Shown here in pieces: positions 32,039 to 39,314 of a DNA stretch of 44,813 nucleotides. This DNA comes from a virus, in IMG/VR virus record IMGVR_UViG_3300037042_004684, positions 1 to 44,813 of that record. One strand, written 5' to 3'. How positions within the stretch are numbered: the first letter of the stretch is position 1; each line of letters begins with the position of its first letter. The position numbers and the translations under genes were made by a program. Below the pieces are notes generated by a model. The model saw only the letters and a list, made by a program, of their open reading frames with translations. It searched no databases and was not told the origin of the DNA.

Positions 32039-33342
32039 GCTCGGAGCAACCGCAGGTTGTTCAGCAAGGCCAGCATCTCGCCTTGAGCCTCGCCCCGGCA
32101 CCGCAACGTCTCAATGACGGCTTCGTCAATCGTGTCCGGGCAAATCAGCCGGTAGATCAACGGTTGTTTCTTCTGGCCCTTGCGGGCCACGCGGGCGTTC
32201 ATTTGGTCGTAAAGTTCCCGACTGTGGTTCGGGGAGAACCAGACGATCACCCGGCCCCCGTCCTGCATATTCAGCCCGTGGCCCATCGAACGGGGGTCCA
32301 CGGCCAGCACGGGGATTTCGCCCGAGTTCCAAGCCGTCTCCAAATCGCCGTCAAACTTGGAAGCGTCCACCGCGCCGGTCTCCGCGCAAATCCGTTCGCG
32401 CTCGTGGATGAAATTGCAGACCACCAACACCGGCTCGGCCTTGTGCGTGTGCAGCACGCGCTTCAAAGCCTTGATCTTCTCGTCGTGGACCCGGATGACG
32501 GTTCGATCCTCCCGGTAAACTTGACCCCCGGTGAGCTGAAGCAACTTGCCGGTCAACACCGCCGCGTTGACCGCGACCACCTCGGAGTCCCCGAGCATAA
32601 GCAACAGGTCGCGTTCCATCGTCTCGTAATCCCTTTGGGCTTGGTCGGGCAACACGACTTCGATGTCCTCGACCACCGTGTCCGGGAGGTCCAGAAAATC
32701 GGAAGCGCGAAGCGTGATGCACAGGTCGGAAATTTTGTTGTAAACCTGCTCTTCCGCTCCGGGCTTGGGCGTCCACTTGTAGCCCATATAATCCGAGGTG
32801 AAGTAGGTTTGCTGGAATTGACTGAAGCTCGGCCCCAGCCGTTTGCCGTCGTCCAGCAGGCGGATTTGCGCGAACAGCTCCAACAGCGAGTTGGGTCGGG
32901 GCGTTCCGGTCAGTCCGATCCGGCGATGCTTTTTCAGCAGGGGTCGGAACGCCTTGATCCGCTTCGACTGCGGATTCTTGGCGCGGGTCAGCTCGTCAAA
33001 AATCACGCACGAACAGAAGTCCAGCGAGTCGAGTTTCTGCAACTGCTCGTAGTTGGTGACGTAAAGCCCGGACCGGCCCGACGGTTTTTGCCCGGTCAAA
33101 ACCTCGGGCTTCATCCAGCGAAATTGATCCCACTTCGCTGTCTCGTTGGGCCACGTCATCCGGGCGACCCTCTTGGGCGCGACCACCAACGCGGCAAGCC
33201 CGCCGTCGAGAATGTGGTCGTTGACCGTCTGAAGCGTGGCGGAGGTCTTGCCCAATCCCATCGACACAAACGCCGCCGACCGCTCGTTGCGGTTCATAAA
33301 CTCGATAAGAGTTTTCTGATAGGGTTCGGGGTTGTAGATCAC
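32035..33342 (-). CDS. SNF2-like SF2 helicase/ATPase, 435 aa
   Basis: An ATP-dependent DNA translocase of superfamily 2. Motif I MGLGKT (residues 28-33), motif II FDEL (115-118, a DEL variant of DEAH), motif III LTGTP (144-148), and C-terminal motif VI (YDQMNARVARKGQKK, about 375-390, with the Q-x-R-R-x-GQ pattern). Compact for the family; phages often encode such proteins next to a VRR-NUC nuclease for recombination or replication fork processing. The GTG start overlaps the VRR-NUC stop (GTGA 33339-33342). Confidence 0.88.
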   Translation of the reverse strand: MIYNPEPYQKTLIEFMNRNERSAAFVSMGLGKTSATLQTVNDHILDGGLAALVVAPKRVARMTWPNETAKWDQFRWMKPEVLTGQKPSGRSGLYVTNYEQLQKLDSLDFCSCVIFDELTRAKNPQSKRIKAFRPLLKKHRRIGLTGTPRPNSLLELFAQIRLLDDGKRLGPSFSQFQQTYFTSDYMGYKWTPKPGAEEQVYNKISDLCITLRASDFLDLPDTVVEDIEVVLPDQAQRDYETMERDLLLMLGDSEVVAVNAAVLTGKLLQLTGGQVYREDRTVIRVHDEKIKALKRVLHTHKAEPVLVVCNFIHERERICAETGAVDASKFDGDLETAWNSGEIPVLAVDPRSMGHGLNMQDGGRVIVWFSPNHSRELYDQMNARVARKGQKKQPLIYRLICPDTIDEAVIETLRCRGEAQGEMLALLNNLRLLRA

Positions 33343-33632
33343 GGGATAAAATTATGCACAAAAGCGTCGTCAATTAACTGACACGCCAGCTCGACCGAAT
33401 CGGCCCACTCCGCCTGAACCCCCTCGTTGCGGATTCGACTCAGCTCGCGCTCTTGCAACGGCGTGGGTTTTTGGCCCGGACGTTTCAGTTCTAGGAACAG
33501 CACTTTGCACCCGCCCATGATGATCCGATCCGGGACGCCGCGATGCGCCGGAGACGAGAACTTGTAGGTCAGCAACCCCCGCGTTTTGCAGTGGGCAACC
33601 ACTTTCTTTTCGATGGCCGATTCAGAAATCAT
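33339..33632 (-). CDS. VRR-NUC domain nuclease, 97 aa
   Basis: A single-domain PD-(D/E)xK nuclease of the VRR-NUC type. Key residues: Asp35 in HRGVPDRIIMGG, Glu48-x-Lys50 in VLFLELKRPG, and Gln60 in TPLQERE. These stand-alone enzymes are structure-specific (Holliday-junction-like) nucleases and are commonly paired with SNF2-like helicases in phages, as here. Start ATG 33632 overlaps the preceding 57-aa gene by 11 bp. Confidence 0.9.
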   Translation of the reverse strand: MISESAIEKKVVAHCKTRGLLTYKFSSPAHRGVPDRIIMGGCKVLFLELKRPGQKPTPLQERELSRIRNEGVQAEWADSVELACQLIDDAFVHNFIP

Positions 33633-33795
33633 GTTCGCGGTCGGCTAGGCAGGCTTCTAGGGCGTCAACTTCGGCTTTGAGCCGGGTGATGTGCTCGTCC
33701 ATGCGAGTGACGCAGCAAACCAGCGCCTCGGGGTCTCGGGAGGCTACTGCCTCTTTTTCCGCGTCGGTAAGATTGGGCAAAAGTGTTGGTTTCAC
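33622..33795 (-). CDS. Small coiled-coil protein, 57 aa
   Basis: A 57-aa protein starting at GTG 33795, which overlaps the stop of the 88-aa gene (GTGA 33792-33795). A longer upstream extension (33951) would overlap that gene in another frame and is rejected. Sequence: NLTDAEKEAVASRDPEALV then RMDEHITRLKAEVDALEAC, an acidic helical coiled coil. Unrecognised. Confidence 0.6.
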   Translation of the reverse strand: MKPTLLPNLTDAEKEAVASRDPEALVCCVTRMDEHITRLKAEVDALEACLADREHDF

Positions 33796-34058
33796 AGTAG
33801 CCCCCGGATTCGGTCTTTCACTCGCCAACGGGACAAAGAGCCAAGCCGCGACGCCAGCCGTTCGAGGATCGACAGACGGGCTTGGCCCGACAGTTCGATC
33901 ACGATTAACCTTTGCAAGTCGGGCTCGTTCACCTTCGGAGAATAGAACCACTTGGCGAGCACGGGCCAGCCGGAGAGGTAGGGAGCCAGCCGGTCGGAGT
34001 CCGCTTGGGACACCTTGACCGGCAGGTCGAAGATTTGGAATTTTTTCGGGACTTTCAT
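33792..34058 (-). CDS. Hypothetical protein, 88 aa
   Basis: A basic protein (KVPKKFQIFDLPVKVSQADS, LSILERLASRLGSLSRWRVK) with a predicted helix-turn-helix-like C-terminal half. It begins 40 bp after the DNA polymerase stop, behind the TAGTTGAC/ATAC-N7-GTAT site, so it may head a sub-operon with the nuclease and helicase. Its C-terminal segment IELSGQARLSILERLASRLG could bind DNA; this is a guess. Confidence 0.62.
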   Translation of the reverse strand: MKVPKKFQIFDLPVKVSQADSDRLAPYLSGWPVLAKWFYSPKVNEPDLQRLIVIELSGQARLSILERLASRLGSLSRWRVKDRIRGLL

Positions 34059-34073
34059 AGTGCGAATTAGGCG

Positions 34074-34101
34074 AATACTAAAAACGTATTTAGGTCAACT
34101 A
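34074..34101 (-). promoter_or_regulatory. TAGTTGAC plus ATAC-N7-GTAT site after the polymerase gene
   Basis: On the minus strand: TAGTTGAC (34101-34094, its TAG being the polymerase stop), then CTAAATAC, a 7-nt centre and GTATT. AATAC (34074-34078) and GTATT (34086-34090) are complementary with a 7-nt spacer. It parallels the site at 5703-5734 base for base over most of its length and lies upstream of the gene at 34058. Confidence 0.6.
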
Positions 34102-36081
34102 TTTCTTGTAGTAGGGCGCTTCCTTGGCCTCGAAGACCAGCGGGAGACCCTTGGCCCAAGCGGGAAGGGACGTAAACGCCGAGACAAAGTCGGCCAGCGG
34201 GCGGGTCTTCTCGGCCAAGGCTTGATCGTGGACCAGCATAAACGGCGGGCACCCGCGCTTCTCGGCTTGGAGTGAGCCGTGGGCAATCAGGTCGGCGGCA
34301 ATGGCCTGAATCTCGTTCTGAAAAATCAGCGAGCCGTGCAGCTTCACCCGGCCCCAAGTGTTGCCCGCAATGTTGCCGTAATAAGTGATTTCCAAAAACC
34401 GATCCTCGCGGAACGTCTTCCCCTCCGCCATCGCGGCTTTCTCTTCTGGCGTCGGCGGACGGCGGTTGATTTCGATGTGCGGGAACGCCAGCGAGCGCCC
34501 GGAGGGCAACTTCAGCAACAGATACTTGATCCCGGCAATCGTGCGGCAGGACAACGGGCCAAACTCGGCTCCGGGATAGGTGATTGCCTCCCGCGCCCAA
34601 CCGTCGAGCTGATACCACCGGGCCACAATCTCTCGGTGCGTGGGCCGGTAGTATTCATGGATGGCGCGAAACGCGATGTCCTCGCTCACGGTAATCCCCC
34701 AATTCGCACAGGTGCGAATGAAGCCGTCCACCCCGAGCCCATACTGCGCGGCCAACTCGACTACTTTTCCGAAGTCCCGGCGCGGGTCTTTCTTGCTCAA
34801 CAGCTCTTCCAGCTCGTCGTAAACAAACGCGACGGCGCGGAGGTAAAGGTCTTTGCCGTCGGCCCAATCCTTGAGAATGTCTTTCTGTCCGGCCCGCCAG
34901 CACGCGACGCGACCCTCGATGGCGTTGTAGTCGCCGTCGAGCACGCCGTTGCCGATGAAGTTGCGGACGACGCCGGAGATGGCTTCGAGCGGATCGCCGT
35001 AAACCAGACTCAGCTCTTCGCCCGTAATGCCGCGACCGATACGCTGGAAAACCTCGTCGGTAAACCCTTTCATCCAGCGCGGCGGTTTCTTGAAATTCTG
35101 CGGCTGGATCAACCGGCCCGACCAACGCCCGGTCGAAGCTCCGTAGTAAAGATGCGTCCCCCGGATGCGCCCGTCGGGGCAAACACAGTCGAGCATCTTC
35201 GCCACCTTGGCCGTGGCCGCGTATGAAGTTTTTCGATACAACTCGATCACCCGCGCCGCCTGCGGATTGGGCGCGACAAATTGGTCCAGCGTGTCGGCCT
35301 GCATATCGTCCAGCTTGCAACCGAGGCTCTGAAGCAAGGCCAGCACCTTTGCCCGCTGTCCGGGCTCCAAGCCGGTCAACTCCCGGAACTGGACCCCGAC
35401 CTCGCCTGTGGACTGTTCGATGATTGCCTGCGCGTTGCGAAGCGCCGGGACGTTGACCGGGATGCCGCGCTCGTTCATGCGGAGGTCGAACAGGAAGGTG
35501 TCCAACGGCCCCTCGCGCAGCTCGAACGCCTTCAGCTTGCGGTGAATCGCCTTCTCGGTCCGAACGTCCTGTTTGCAGTAGTCGCCGAACGCTTTGAACT
35601 TCTCGGGGAAATCGCTGGGCTCGTTGAACGTCCCGTCTTTCTTCGGCACGCAGAAGAAACGAATCAGCGCCGCGCCGCCCTTGTCCTTTTGTTGGGTCAG
35701 ACCCAACACCTCGGCGCACTTCTCCAAACTTGACGGCAGACCCGCCTTGCGGGCCATCGCGGCGGTGCAACGCCACTGGCGAAGCTGGATGGGGAACCCG
35801 GAAGTTCGGCCTTTGCCCCACACCATCGCCGCCTCGAACGGGGCGTTGTGAGCATACGTCAACGGGTTCTCGCGCTCTATCCTCGCCAGCAGCGCGTCGG
35901 CTTCCGGGTCTCCCTCCATTCCTTCGATGCGGAAGTCGGGGTTGACCCACAGATACACTTCGCCGTCGTCCTCGCTTACGCCCGCCATGAGGATGCGTGT
36001 CGTCCTGTCGGCGGCGTAGCGATACGCCCCGACCTCTTTCAAGTCGGCGGCGGAACGTGTTTCAAAGTCGAGGTGGATCAT
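34099..36081 (-). CDS. Family A DNA polymerase with 3'-5' exonuclease, 660 aa
   Basis: The phage replicative polymerase. The N-terminal DnaQ-like exonuclease has MIHLDFETRSAADL (Asp5, Glu7), THAHNAPFEAA-like NAPFEAAMV near residue 98 and DYCKQDVRTEKA near 195. The polymerase domain has motif A DGDYNAIEGRVACW (about residue 380), a finger helix near RRDFGKVVELAAQYGLG (about 440), and motif C MLVHDQALAE (about 613). There is no 5'-3' exonuclease domain. Located mid-operon between the HNH gene and the small 88-aa gene. Confidence 0.93.
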   Translation of the reverse strand: MIHLDFETRSAADLKEVGAYRYAADRTTRILMAGVSEDDGEVYLWVNPDFRIEGMEGDPEADALLARIERENPLTYAHNAPFEAAMVWGKGRTSGFPIQLRQWRCTAAMARKAGLPSSLEKCAEVLGLTQQKDKGGAALIRFFCVPKKDGTFNEPSDFPEKFKAFGDYCKQDVRTEKAIHRKLKAFELREGPLDTFLFDLRMNERGIPVNVPALRNAQAIIEQSTGEVGVQFRELTGLEPGQRAKVLALLQSLGCKLDDMQADTLDQFVAPNPQAARVIELYRKTSYAATAKVAKMLDCVCPDGRIRGTHLYYGASTGRWSGRLIQPQNFKKPPRWMKGFTDEVFQRIGRGITGEELSLVYGDPLEAISGVVRNFIGNGVLDGDYNAIEGRVACWRAGQKDILKDWADGKDLYLRAVAFVYDELEELLSKKDPRRDFGKVVELAAQYGLGVDGFIRTCANWGITVSEDIAFRAIHEYYRPTHREIVARWYQLDGWAREAITYPGAEFGPLSCRTIAGIKYLLLKLPSGRSLAFPHIEINRRPPTPEEKAAMAEGKTFREDRFLEITYYGNIAGNTWGRVKLHGSLIFQNEIQAIAADLIAHGSLQAEKRGCPPFMLVHDQALAEKTRPLADFVSAFTSLPAWAKGLPLVFEAKEAPYYKK

Positions 36082-36082
36082 T

Positions 36083-36502
36083 TCAGAAATCGGCTGGCTC
36101 GCTCACGTCATGGCGGTGCGAGATGTTGGCTTCGTAAGTCATCGGGCGAATGTTGTCGGCCCGGTAGGGTAAAAATCGGTTGATGCGGTCCACGGTCAGG
36201 CTCTCGGGCTCTTTGCCCCGACGATGCGCGTAACCCGTGCGAGCGCAGAACTCTTCAAACTCCGAAAACGTCAGCTCAAACCCGATGCCCCGTTTGCGGG
36301 CGGAGCACCGGAGATTGGCAAAAGCGTAGGCGACCGGATTGGCCAGCCGCTTACGCCTCGAATGACACGTCAAACAAATCGCCCGACGTTGCCCCACCTC
36401 CGCCAATCGCTGACAGCGATACATGATGCAGAGACCGCGCTGACGCTTACGCGCCTGCGCTTCCTCGCTCAGAGGCAATGAGAGGTAAAGGTGGGGAAAC
36501 AC
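36083..36502 (-). CDS. HNH-family endonuclease-like protein, 139 aa
   Basis: The C-terminal half has LTVDRINRFLPYRADNIRPM then TYEANISH (Asp105, Asn108, Asn117), the pattern of HNH nucleases seen as SxDRIDNxxGYxxDNxRxxT. Four cysteines (25, 30, 43, 46) form a zinc-binding pair upstream (CIMYRC, CLTC). Such genes are often homing-type mobile genes beside polymerase genes. The start is GTG 36502; the upstream neighbour's stop is 8 bp away. Confidence 0.75.
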   Translation of the reverse strand: MFPHLYLSLPLSEEAQARKRQRGLCIMYRCQRLAEVGQRRAICLTCHSRRKRLANPVAYAFANLRCSARKRGIGFELTFSEFEEFCARTGYAHRRGKEPESLTVDRINRFLPYRADNIRPMTYEANISHRHDVSEPADF

Positions 36503-36510
36503 GAGGACGA

Positions 36511-37041
36511 TTAGGTCAGGTTTTCATCCTCAACAGCGGTGAAGTCCTGCTCCGGCGAACGAGTCTTCTCGCCAAACGGGTCTCCGTCCTTGACAAACTG
36601 GATGTTCCCCAGCGAAGCGTTGACGCGCTTGCCGTATTGGTTGTCCTGCGCCCAGAGACGGACGACGGCGTTGACGTAGCAACCGGCGTAAGGCCGACCG
36701 CTTTCAGGCGTCAACTGTTCGAGGTTCCGGTCCACCACGAAGAAGGACTTCTTCTCCGAGCGGGCGGACACGAACATCACGTCCTCTCCGTAGCCGTCCA
36801 CGTCGGGCTTTTCCCCGCCGTCACGCAGACAGGTCTTCGGGGGAGTTTTTCCCTTCAGCTCTGCCTTCACGACTTTGGCGATCCCTTCTTTCATGGCGGC
36901 GATGTCCGCTTTGTTTGTCTCTTTGTCCAAGAGGTAAACCGCGCTGAACGCGGGCTTGCTCCCCTCGAACGCCCGCGCCTCGAACAGCTCGGGGAAGGAC
37001 AGGCGGACATTCTTTAACTTAACGATTACTGGCTCACTCAT
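36511..37041 (-). CDS. ssDNA-binding protein (DUF2815-like), 176 aa
   Basis: A DUF2815-type protein, the T7 gp2.5-like single-strand binding group: VIVKLKNVRLSFPELFEARA at the N-terminus and a central OB-like beta region (FFVVDRNLEQLTPESGRPYA, GCYVNAVVRLWAQDNQYGKR). The C-terminus is acidic (DFTAVEDENLT), as in SSBs that recruit partners. Start ATG 37041 preceded by AAGGA, one of the few Shine-Dalgarno-like sequences here; a longer upstream frame runs through the tRNA and is rejected. Confidence 0.85.
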   Translation of the reverse strand: MSEPVIVKLKNVRLSFPELFEARAFEGSKPAFSAVYLLDKETNKADIAAMKEGIAKVVKAELKGKTPPKTCLRDGGEKPDVDGYGEDVMFVSARSEKKSFFVVDRNLEQLTPESGRPYAGCYVNAVVRLWAQDNQYGKRVNASLGNIQFVKDGDPFGEKTRSPEQDFTAVEDENLT

Positions 37042-37070
37042 TTTGGTATTTCCTTGTTTTTGGTTTTCTG

Positions 37071-37098
37071 TTTGTCCCTCCCGGAATGGGTGGGAAAA
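37071..37098 (-). promoter_or_regulatory. 28-bp leader repeat, copy A
   Basis: An exact 28-bp repeat of 44156-44183, starting TTTGTCCCTCCC and ending GGGTGGGAAAA on the plus strand. On the minus strand TCCCACCC and GGGAGGGA can pair (7 of 8) around a 5-nt loop. It lies between the tRNA and the SSB start, so it is in the SSB leader; could be an attenuator, a processing site or a binding site. Confidence 0.7.
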
Positions 37099-37099
37099 T

Positions 37100-37200
37100 T
37101 GGTGGGCGCGGCAGGATTTGAACCTGCGCCTGACACATACCGGATTGCCCGCTTTTATCAGGATTATGGCTAGTTTGGCGGCACATTCCGCCACGCGCCC
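37100..37200 (-). tRNA. Atypical tRNA, anticodon unassigned, CCA encoded
   Basis: On the minus strand a 7-bp acceptor (GGGCGCG / CGCGCCC) with A73 and an encoded CCA (37102-37100). A canonical T arm GCAGG-TTCAAAT-CCTGC precedes it. After the acceptor TGGCGGAAT resembles leucine tRNAs. However the D region folds as GGCGG/CCGCC with no GG in the loop, and 66 nt separate acceptor and T arm, so the gene is 101 nt. No anticodon arm with U33 and good pairing was found; candidates are CTGATAA (GAT) at 37155-37161 and an AAA loop. It may be class II, contain an insertion, or be decayed. Confidence 0.65.
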
Positions 37201-37205
37201 AAAAG

Positions 37206-38384
37206 TTATACTAACACCTCGGTCGCGTCCAATTTCTCGAACTCGATTTTCGGCATAAGCGCCGGACGTTTATCCGACTCGGGGACCAGCGTGGGCTTCC
37301 CCTCGGGCTTCACGATCAACGCGGCAAACTTGTTCTCAAACTTGGTCGAAAGTTCGATCCCTTTCAACAGCTTCTCCGCTTGCGCGGGCGAGATAAGTTC
37401 CGACGGCGGGTTGGTCTGCTCGGCGGAGAGGTGATTGCGAAGCAGTTGCTTCGCCGCGTCCTCATCCGCCCACTGGCGATTCGATTTCCCCTCGACCAGC
37501 TTCAGACCGATGACGGGAGCACCGGCCAGCAAATCTTCGCGCTCTTTGTCCTCGATGTCCTCCAACCACGAGACGAGCTGTTTCTTGACCAGCAGGACGC
37601 GGACGCGCTGCTCGCGTGTCATTGTGCCTGCCAGCGGCATCGGCTGGGCCGGATCGGAGGGCAGCTCGCCCGTAACCCACGCCGACCGGGCCGCGCAGAT
37701 TTTCTTCACCGGGCAGAACTGGCAAGCCTCGGCGTCGGGAGTGTAAAACTCGTTGTCGGGAAACGCTTGAATCGTGGCAACGGCATCTTGGATCGCCATG
37801 CAGAACAGAGCCAAGTTGCCCCGAGTCGTCTTCCACTCCCGGACCGGCACCGGGTCGTTGCGGTCGCGGGGTTGGTAGATATACAACTCGACCGGCGTGT
37901 CCGAAGGCACGTCGTCGGCCAGCTCGACCTCGCGGATGGCGGACTCGGCGTAAATCCCAAGTTGCTTGTTCTCGAAGGCGTAAACCCCGACCCCTGCTCC
38001 ATACTTCAGGTCAACGATGATTACCTTAATCACCCGACCGCTCGCGTCGCGGAAGATCAAGCACACGTCAATCGTGCCGTGCTCGTCTTCGGAGTAGAAC
38101 AGCGAAACGCGGATTTCAGACCGCAACTCGCCGCCCAAACCGAGGACGAACGCGCAGAACTCTTCCGCGTAAACCCGCATCTCTGCGGGGCACTCTGGGC
38201 TCTTGCGGGAAGTCAGGATAGACGAGACTACCTCGTGGGCCAACGTGCCTTCGGAGGCGTATTCTGAAGTGTCGTCGTCGGGGATCAACCGTGCCGCCCG
38301 AGCGCGTCGCACCGCGCCGGTCGAGGCTAGGCACTTCGTCCACCGTGAGGCGGACGAAGGCGACAGTTTGGCGTGGGCGCTCAT
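37206..38384 (-). CDS. DUF2800 Cas4-like PD-(D/E)xK nuclease, 392 aa
   Basis: A DUF2800-type protein related to RecB/Cas4 nucleases. Nuclease residues are Asp106 in HGTIDVCLIF and Asp125-x-Lys127 in VIIVDLKYGAG, followed by QLGIYA (141-146). Cysteines 221, 224, 230 (CQFCPVKKIC) plus Cys18 fit a 4Fe-4S cluster as in AddB/Cas4. Likely processes DNA ends in phage recombination. Start ATG 38384 overlaps the previous stop (ATGA). Confidence 0.85.
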   Translation of the reverse strand: MSAHAKLSPSSASRWTKCLASTGAVRRARAARLIPDDDTSEYASEGTLAHEVVSSILTSRKSPECPAEMRVYAEEFCAFVLGLGGELRSEIRVSLFYSEDEHGTIDVCLIFRDASGRVIKVIIVDLKYGAGVGVYAFENKQLGIYAESAIREVELADDVPSDTPVELYIYQPRDRNDPVPVREWKTTRGNLALFCMAIQDAVATIQAFPDNEFYTPDAEACQFCPVKKICAARSAWVTGELPSDPAQPMPLAGTMTREQRVRVLLVKKQLVSWLEDIEDKEREDLLAGAPVIGLKLVEGKSNRQWADEDAAKQLLRNHLSAEQTNPPSELISPAQAEKLLKGIELSTKFENKFAALIVKPEGKPTLVPESDKRPALMPKIEFEKLDATEVLV

Positions 38385-38848
38385 TTGGCCAGCTCTTCGT
38401 TGAGGGCTTTCCACACGTTGTCTTCGTGCTCCGTGCCGACGGCGGAGGATGCGCCACCGGAGAGGTTGAACTTGGCTTTGATTTCCCGCAGAATGTGAAT
38501 CTTGCCCGCGTCGAGGAGTTTCTGGGCGAGGGCGATGAACTCGGGCTTGCCGGGTTTGACGACGGCAGGGGCCGCAGCAGGAGCGGGCTTGGTCTCCGCA
38601 GCGGGAGCCGGGGGCGGAGTATCTGCGCCCTTCATTGCCTCGACTGCCGTAATGGCAGCTTCGGATTGTTTTTGGGACTGAGCAAGGACCACTTCCGCAG
38701 CAGGCGCGGCGGCGGTCGTCTCTTTGGCCTTGCGGCCTTTCTTTGGCTCGGTCTCGGCGACGGGAGCGACAGCAACGCCCTTGAGCGCCGCCGTGTTTTC
38801 GTTGAGCGCTTTGATAAGCGCGTCGATCTGTTCGTGTATGTTGTTCAT
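38381..38848 (-). CDS. Ala/Pro-rich hypothetical protein, 155 aa
   Basis: An N-terminal helix (NIHEQIDALIKALNENTAAL) and a C-terminal folded segment (PEFIALAQKLLDAGKIHILR, EIKAKFNLSG) are joined by a long Ala/Pro/Lys-rich linker (residues about 28-100). It precedes the DUF2800 nuclease and overlaps it by four bases. It may be an oligomerising adaptor for the nuclease or the SSB. The minus-strand leader has no Shine-Dalgarno. Confidence 0.6.
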   Translation of the reverse strand: MNNIHEQIDALIKALNENTAALKGVAVAPVAETEPKKGRKAKETTAAAPAAEVVLAQSQKQSEAAITAVEAMKGADTPPPAPAAETKPAPAAAPAVVKPGKPEFIALAQKLLDAGKIHILREIKAKFNLSGGASSAVGTEHEDNVWKALNEELAK

Positions 38849-38861
38849 GGGAGGAAAAGGG

Positions 38862-38991
38862 TTTCTTTAGCCGCGCTGAGGGTGTCTCTATTAACCCACA
38901 AGACCGCGACTTACCGGGCGTTATTTGGCTATTTTCGGCTTACTAATTCCGACGAGTTACTTTACTCCAAGGCGCAAGGCGGCTAAAGAAA
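38862..38991. other. Long-range inverted repeat in a 143-bp leader
   Basis: TTTCTTTAGCCGC (38862-38874) is complementary to GCGGCTAAAGAAA (38979-38991), 13 bp, with 104 bp between. It spans the gap between the 85-aa gene and the 155-aa gene on the minus strand. It could bring the ends together in RNA or mark a regulatory loop. Nothing else is recognised in this gap. Confidence 0.6.
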
Positions 38992-38992
38992 A

Positions 38993-39250
38993 TCAGACCA
39001 GCTCTTCGGCTGGGGTTACGAGTGCGTAGCAGGGTTTGAGGTCGGGCCAGTCCATGATGATCTGGACGAGGTCTTGGCCGCGATAGACGCGGTGCGATCC
39101 TTCCGGGCCTGAAGCCTGAAGATTGGTGGCGGCGACGTAAGCCGAAACCGGCTCGATCACCTCGCATTTGACCCGGAGGGTCCAGTTGGCGAGCTGGGTT
39201 TTCTGGATCGAAACCAGCTCGTTGAAATCGTGTCCGTGGCGGTCTTTCAT
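38993..39250 (-). CDS. Hypothetical protein, 85 aa
   Basis: Start ATG 39250. Sequence begins KDRHGHDFNELVSIQKTQLA and contains EGSHRVYRGQDLVQIIMDW. It looks like a compact beta/alpha protein without membrane segments, unlike any family I can name. It lies behind a TTGAC-containing promoter-like site and ahead of the 38862-38991 inverted repeat. Confidence 0.55.
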   Translation of the reverse strand: MKDRHGHDFNELVSIQKTQLANWTLRVKCEVIEPVSAYVAATNLQASGPEGSHRVYRGQDLVQIIMDWPDLKPCYALVTPAEELV

Positions 39251-39255
39251 GGGAA

Positions 39256-39293
39256 TACCAATACTCTTTTAGTCTTTTTGCGGGGGCGTCAAC
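39256..39293 (-). promoter_or_regulatory. TTGAC promoter-like site upstream of the 85-aa gene
   Basis: On the minus strand TTGACG (39292-39287), a 15-nt gap and TAAAAG, then GTATTGGTATTC. The ATAC-type motif appears here as a direct repeat rather than an inverted one. It fits the intergenic TTGAC sites at 34094 and 44236, but the -10 is weak. Confidence 0.35.
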
Positions 39294-39314
39294 AACTAAA
39301 ACGAAAAAAGTTTT

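Noticed and set aside
32083-33381. 432-aa plus-strand frame opposite the helicase
   Set aside because: Shadow of the SF2 helicase on the other strand, caused by GC-rich codon bias.
34279-35226. 315-aa plus-strand frame opposite the polymerase
   Set aside because: Antisense shadow of the family A polymerase.
37042-37194. Longer SSB start through the tRNA
   Set aside because: The extension overlaps a clear tRNA T arm and acceptor; the ATG at 37041 has an AAGGA upstream and gives the DUF2815 N-terminus.
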